A stretch of DNA of 6,518 bases, from positions 1 through 6,518 of the forward strand of contig JAIRWJ010000029.1 in assembly GCA_031269065.1 (NCBI GenBank), read 5' to 3'. Every line of letters begins with the position of its first letter. Positions within the stretch are counted from its first letter, which is position 1. Below the pieces are notes generated by a model. The model was not told the DNA's origin and searched no databases. It was given only the letters and a program-made list of their open reading frames with translations. Made by a program: the position numbers and the translations under genes. This DNA is from Rickettsiales bacterium (GTDB taxonomy: Bacteria; Pseudomonadota; Alphaproteobacteria; Rickettsiales; UBA1997). This document shows, one piece after another, positions 1-6,300 of the stretch.

Positions 1-1
1 T

Positions 2-193
2 AATGATAAAAATGAATATGAATGTCCTAGAACGTTTTTCATCGGTACTTCTGCAGATATTCAGGCCAAAACAGGCGGCGGGAAATAATCTAGATATACA
101 GATGTCTCAGATGTTTTTAGCTTTATGAAGAAGATGCCCATCCGCAAACTCACTGTGGAGGAAATTTGCGACAGTTATTCGGAATTTGTTTAG
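2..193 (+). CDS. Possible 3' end of an upstream gene, interrupted by an in-frame TAA (partial, uncertain)
   Basis: Frame 2 is open from the left edge to a TAA at 86-88 and then again, in the same frame, to a TAG at 191-193. Both halves read like ordinary protein: the first has FFIGTSADIQAKTGGGK before the TAA, and the second contains MKKMPIRKLTVEEICDSYSE and ends EFV. I do not recognise a family. If the TAA is real, the gene ends at 88 and the rest is spacer or a decayed tail. If the TAA is a sequencing error, a recent nonsense mutation or a readthrough site, the gene ends only 19 bp before the next ATG. The next gene has no in-frame TAA in 2,102 codons, so a code in which TAA is sense is unlikely. 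Stretches of 28 and 34 open codons are not rare by chance, and frame 3 is also open from 3 to 128, so coding status is a guess. Confidence 0.35.
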
Positions 194-195
194 TC

Positions 196-216
196 ATGAA
201 AATAGAAAACATATGA
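196..216 (+). promoter_or_regulatory. Mini upstream ORF (MKIENI, stop) overlapping the start of the giant gene
   Basis: An ATG at 196 opens six codons and stops at TGA 214-216. That stop shares bases with the main start codon at 213-215, giving the four-base overlap ATGA. The main ATG is in a different frame. If transcription starts upstream of 196, ribosomes would meet this mini-ORF first and would finish on the main start, a geometry that suits reinitiation or coupling. If the 5' leader is only a few bases long, as is common in microsporidia, the mini-ORF would not be transcribed and is irrelevant. No Shine-Dalgarno sequence is visible before either ATG; the 20 bases before 213 are A-rich. 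Confidence 0.25.
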
Positions 217-308
217 GTACGAGAAATAGAATTTTTGCAACTTTTTCCTTATTATTTTTATCTCTGACCTTACCTATATCCATTAACTATAGGGGGACTG
301 TTCTAGCG
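213..308 (+). other. N-terminal signal peptide of the giant protein
   Basis: Residues 1-6 (MSTRNR) form a basic n-region. Residues 7-24 form a hydrophobic core rich in Phe, Leu and Ile. A short polar stretch follows and ends in Val-Leu-Ala at residues 30-32, which meets the small-residue rule at -1 and -3 for signal peptidase, so cleavage after A32 is the best guess. The polar GGKKQGSPRDNSGD stretch just after it looks like the start of a mature chain. An uncleaved signal anchor is the main alternative, but the short core and the proline at residue 21 favour cleavage. Confidence 0.85.
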
Positions 309-3300
309 TCATCCCTCGGTGGCAAAAAGCAAGGTAGTCCCAGAGATAATTCCGGCGACCATAGAAAAGATGCGCAAGTCTTAGAAAAAGACATTTTAGA
401 GCTCATTGTGAAGTTTCTTAATAAAAAAATCTCAGCAGAGGAGATGAAGAGCATTGGAGAGCTCGCAAGGTTAGTGGCCATTATGATTTCTTCCGTGAAC
501 TTAGAATTTGATAGAAGAGACCATACTGCTGAACCTACGCCGCATATTACTAGGCTCCGTGAATTGCTTAGAGATATGCACCAAGGATTTAGAGACTTGG
601 ATTGGCTGGATGATTTTATTTTGGAAATCGGTCTAGCCTGCCATGAGTTGGTCATTTGCACAGTCGCCAACTTTGATGATTTTATTTTAACAATTGGTTC
701 GGTAGAAAGGCTATACTCGAGCACATATGAGGCATACAAAAATTTTGTCAAAATCGGCAAAAGGGATGTACCGGATTTGTTTGATATGCTTGCTAGTTCT
801 CTTAAATCTATTATCGAATCTATTCTCAGTGAAAACGCGATGAGTGATGAGGAGCGTATAAGACTGGTCGAGATGTCGCGTGCATCTTCAAAATCATTAT
901 CATCCGCAAGATTACTCAGTAATAAAAATGCGACGGATGGTGAGAAATATATGAAGAAACTGGCCGAGACGTCGCGTGCATCTTCAAAACCATTATTGTC
1001 TACAAAATTACCTAGTTCCGTGAATTTGAATGACGTGGTCTCGCATAGTCCGGCAAAACCAGAAGAAAATGATTGGCGAAAAAACATTCGCGAAGAAACA
1101 AAGAAAAAGCTGGCTGAGTTGGAAAAGAAATTTAGGGATCGGAAAAAAGAAAAGGAAGATGACAAACTTATAGAGCTAGATGTTACAAGAAATAAAAGAA
1201 GTAAAGAGACCGTATTAAAGCTTATTAATGTTATAATTTGTGTTCTAGTAAGAGAAAATCTGGAGTGGAGTCATATTTCTACTTACGTATATGCTAACTC
1301 AGGATTTGAGCGGATGACCACATGTGCTCCGATTGTACATCGAATTGTATATTTTATATCTGCCATAAAAATAATGCTGTCGAAATTAGATGTAGCTCCC
1401 AGAACAGGAACAGAACCCGATGGAACTGGACAGAACGCTGACAGCAGTGGTTTCGGGACGGAGGCCACCTTTAGACAGAAATTAGCCGGCATTAATAGTG
1501 ATTTTGGAAAACTAATGGATAGTCTGGATGAGCTGAACAATATGATTTGGGCTAATAGTCCGACATTGTCAAACCCACTTGCTGCTCTAAACAATTTTCT
1601 GCACAGTCTTTTTCTCATCTTTTGCAGCATATCTGAGCTAGACGAACATTTGGCTTATAGTAAGAGAAAATATCTGTCCAACGTACTTAGATTTTATATG
1701 CTTTTTGCTATGAAGTATTTGTACAGAAATGGGAATGCTACTTCATTTTCTGAGAATTTTTTAAAATTGATTGGACAGAAAATAGGTATGGAGCACGTTA
1801 AAATTGTTTTGGGTGATTTGTTTATTGGTTATTTGGATACTGAGAATTTGGACATCGCTTCCCACGGTTTGAACATAGAAGCATTGCCGGTTCCGTTGGA
1901 TACATTGGGACCTCTTTGCGCAGAAAATATACGTGACCGTATTCTTAGATTCTTAGGGAATGTGTTGAAAATTGAGCCTATGGCATATGAAATTCTTAAT
2001 TTGGAGCTGTTTGCACAATCAATTGAGCATTTAATTTCCCTCCTGAAAAATAATCCCTTAACGTCTAATGACATCTTTAATTCTCGATTTCATGCACTAT
2101 TGAAAAGTTATATTCTAGATTCTAACGACACTTTGGACTGGTTGGAGAAACTTATTTTTGAGATTGATGACATGTGCGTAGAAATGGAGAAATGTCCAGC
2201 GCGTGTTCCCTATGGTAATATGCCAGAAATCTTGGATGTTCGACAAAGCGTTCTCGCAATGAACCAAATATTTATCGACTACTATTATGAAGGTAGACCC
2301 GAGAGCGTATCGCCTCCCAGGAAACCAATAAATGGTCTGAACCTGTTTATTTTGCACACTTTTCTGAGAATGTACAAAAAAACATATGGGAGGCAATTAC
2401 CCATGATGCTGACTCCAAAGGAGCTTTTGGATTTGAAGGGACAGCTAAATTCAGTTTCTCAGAGTGTTGGAGAACCGACATTGTCTGGAATGAAGTTCGC
2501 AGAAAAAGCAAAAGAACCAAATAGTGTTGGTAAGACCAAGGCTGGTCCCGCATCGGCTAATCATAAATCACCTAGTGCTGCCAGGAAGGAAAGCGAAATT
2601 AGTAAAAATCTTAAAAGGTGTACTGCATTCCTAGAAAGGACCGAAAATCGGGTATTTTCTATCTTGAGCAGTATTTTCATAAAATCCCACGGTGAGCAAA
2701 AACTACGCACTATAGCGAAAATTATTATGGACGAATTCGAGTTTGTAGTTAGTTATTTGTTAGATCCAAAAACAATTCCAGGAAAGTCTACAGAAGAATT
2801 GGAAGTTATCAGCAAATTGTCTTTCGAGGTCATGTGGCTATTGGAAAAAGTAGATGGCGGTAAGTCCGAGTTTGGTCACGGGGAACTGGGTCCGCTAATT
2901 CACTGGCTTAGCTACGTATATACTAGTCTGTTAGGATCTGAAGGAGAAATTTTACAGAAAGATTATCTAAGAAACGGCTTACTACAGGTGCTTATTTTCT
3001 CCATAGATTCTTTAGGGATGACTCCAGGGTTCAGGCTTGAATGGGTGGAAAATATAGCTCATCTCTTTTACTCGACTATGATAGCAAATAGAATGGGTCG
3101 AAAATTTCTTTCGAAAGATCAGATAACAATATTGTTAACCATTGGAGAGCAAAGGCCGAGCATATTTTTTGGTGAGTCAGGACAGATTTTATCAATTTCA
3201 ACAGAATCGGGTAAGAAATCGAAGAGAAAGAAAAAAGACAAAAATCCGGAAGTTACTGATCTGTCGGGAATCGGCGACACTGGGACCGAAAAGACCAGTG

Positions 3301-6300
3301 GTGTTCGGAGTGAAATTGATCTTGAGAGAATTAGGTTAAAAATATTGGATTTGATTTACCATATCCTCTTTGTAAGACAAATCATGTCCTATGATCATAT
3401 CGGGTATGATGCACTGGCAACATCAATTGTGCTTCTGATTGCTGCTATTGAACCAGAACTTCCGGAGTCAACAAAGAACCCAGAACGTCATTATAGAAAT
3501 GATACACTAGCAACTCCAATTGTATTTTTAGGCTCCGCTGTCAAGATAAAATCGCTGGAGCCAGCTCAAAACTCGAGACCCACAGCGAAGATTTGGGAAG
3601 AAACTGGTCATGGAGGCATTTTTGGGACTCCAATATGGGCACATATAGTGGCGATGCTAGATATTTTCGGTAAAATAAACATAGTGACTACAGATAAAGC
3701 GCTGAACTCTGAATTTAAGTTAAAAAAATTGATTAATATTCTTGGCACTACCGCTAAAGCGATAGAACGAATGGATATAAATCCAAAAAGTAGGATAGTA
3801 CAAAAGTACAAAGTAAATATGTTTTCTCTGTACCTGAAATTTGTCGGAAAATATCTGGAGCTTGGAGGGGCATCGGATATACAACTGGAATACACTGATT
3901 TAGACATCCCTTCAGAGGTAGGTTCGTCGGTAGCTCTGAATCCACTGAGTCGTTTTAGCGGAGCCAGTATGCTAAAGTTTGTGATGGAAAATCTCAGTAA
4001 AAACCCAACACTTAACATTACTATAATGGAAGGTCGCAAAATTAGGAGGTTTGTGGAGTTACTCGCCACTCTGGTTTACAAATTAGAGAGTAGTTTGTCA
4101 TTATTTGATATCAATCTTTACTTTTGTTTTTCGAGTATTTTGAAAAATACATTTCCTAATTCTGACGATTTGAACTGGCTAAAAAAGTTTATCTATATTC
4201 TAGGTCTATTTATGAGCAAAAATACGGAATGTATGAACAACCTGAGTAAGATCCTAGGTTCAGTTTCAATTACCAATCCAGAATGGTTGACTACGAAGGT
4301 TATTGATGACTTTAGTTCTGCTGGAACTAATGATACTTACGGCAGCAAAGAGGAAGAAACGGATCTTATGACATTGCTACGTATTATTTCTGTTAATTAT
4401 GCAATATTCTCTCTAAGGTATCTAAGCGAGGCACCTAGCTGGATACTAATTCTTGGACCAAAATCGGGCTATAAACGCAGTCTGGAGGTGCTAAATCTAG
4501 TTGAGGAGAGACGAGGATTCTTTATACACACAGATCTGAGAAAAGAGTTTCTGGATATGAAAAGACAATTCCAGGTCGCCTCGCGAGATAAAGAGAATTC
4601 AAAGATAGAAAAAGATAAGATAGCCAAAATTAAGGATGAATTACGCCTTGATATTATAAACAGGTTTATTTCTAAAGGGAAAATACCGCATATACTGTAC
4701 GATGATGATGTGGAAAGTACTGTAAATCCTGTTGTAGACGAACTTTTCTACATTAGGAAGACATTGTACGGCTTGGAGCCAATCAAACCAATTATAGATA
4801 CAGAAATAGCAAAAATTGTTGAAGAAGTTGATATTATTATCAACTTATACCTGAATACATCCAGTTTATCAGGATCAAATCGGAACGGCCTAAAGGGTAT
4901 AATTACATGGTTATCCAGCATCTGTTTAAATATACGAGACAAGCTTAGCACGAGCATCAATGTACTGCTTATAGACAAATTGTATGAATATCATATGAAA
5001 ACGCTTACGTCCTATGCCTTTTTTGTGCAGAACAACTTGGATAGTGAAGTTCTTGAATGGCTTACTAGTTCATTTAAAGTGCTGTTCAAGGCTAATATGG
5101 GTTTGAGTACCGAAGACAATGAACTAACAAAATTGTGCAGTCTATTGAAGAAGGGTGGTTCTGGCTGGAGCTCGGTTATGGAGAGTGAACCTATTCATAA
5201 TATCCTTGTTAGGGATACTCAGACACTAAAAATATATATGTTAAATCTTTTCCAAAAAATTCTTCCAAACGATTTTAAAACTAAAGCATCTGACAAAGAT
5301 GTGGATTATATGGGGAAATTTTTAGATGACATTATTGCTGAATTGTCCAATATGAACGAAATAATAAAATATTGTGGAAAAATAGCGTTAGCAGATCCTA
5401 AAAAAAGTCCAAAGTATACTGAAAAAGCTTTAAATGTACATGAATGGTTTGTCCTTTACGCTGGGATGTTAAATATCGGCTCCAATAGGCCAGAGTTCGA
5501 TGATATAGTTTACTGGATTTTTGAATTTGCCACTGAATTGCTAGAAGGCTCAGATTCAGTCTCCACTGGTATTTTTGTCAAATTATTGATCAAGATTGAG
5601 AGTTCATATTCGAGTCTTATTACAAAATACAATTTGCACAGACCCGTTTGGATGGATGAAGTGGCCAGTATTTTGGAATCCGACGGTCTGATTACGAACG
5701 AGGACACGGCTAGTTTAGGTGTAGAAGTGTATTCTTATAGCTACAGTGGATTTTTTGGTAAAAAAAATGTGCGCCGGACACTTGAGAGATTTTTCAATAA
5801 AAACACAGAGGGCAAGACTGTGTCACTGGAAAAATTGTCTCGAATTATTGGGAAATTTACGGATTCCGTTGTATGTCTGGTTTCTATAATGAAAACTAGT
5901 CGTGTCACCGAGAGGGATAGTAGTGCCCTGGTCAGATTTTACTCGATACTCAAGAACAGGACTCCAAGCTCTAGTAATTTGGAATGGCTTTTTGGTCTTG
6001 TCCAGGATATAGTTTTGTTCAGGAAGCAATTCAATTTTAGTGTTGAAATTAGATCATTGGTATTTGACTTTTGCCAACAGTGCATAGTGCCTATCCTGGG
6101 CCATTGGACTGACCCTGAATGGATACTAACACTGGAACGTGGGGATATATTGCATGTGGACAGTATGAATTCGATAAATTTGACTCTTAAGAAACACAAA
6201 GTGTTGGTAAGAATTTTACAGACTGTTTTGAAGAGTTCTACAGAGCAATTTGACACAGACGAGCAGCTGGATAGTGGAGAGAAAACCCATAAACATGAAA

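Noticed and set aside
45..120. Possible 76-base GT...AG intron in the upstream frame that would remove the in-frame TAA
   Set aside because: Joining base 44 to base 121 leads at once to a TGA (126-128), so the splice would not rescue the upstream frame.
287..1165. Long minus-strand open frame of about 292 codons rich in Ser and Phe
   Set aside because: It lies wholly opposite the giant + strand gene, and its Ser/Phe/Leu-rich sequence is what the reverse complement of Lys/Glu/Arg/Asp codons gives. It also carries the mirror images of the tandem duplications. The same applies to the other minus-strand frames between 1283 and 6256.
2859..2865. GGTAAGT, a good match to a eukaryotic 5' splice site
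   Set aside because: The frame stays open across it and the residues around it belong to the W875/W898 repeat block, so removing them would break a conserved triad. No fitting branch site and 3' splice site were evident.
3213..3240. Basic cluster resembling a nuclear localisation signal
   Set aside because: The protein has a secretory signal peptide and this cluster lies in a low-complexity linker. Basic runs of this kind are common in such linkers.
3142..3339. Plus-strand frame 1 open stretch of 65 codons
   Set aside because: It is out of frame within the giant gene, over a Lys-rich linker where stops are scarce in all frames. There is no independent start context.
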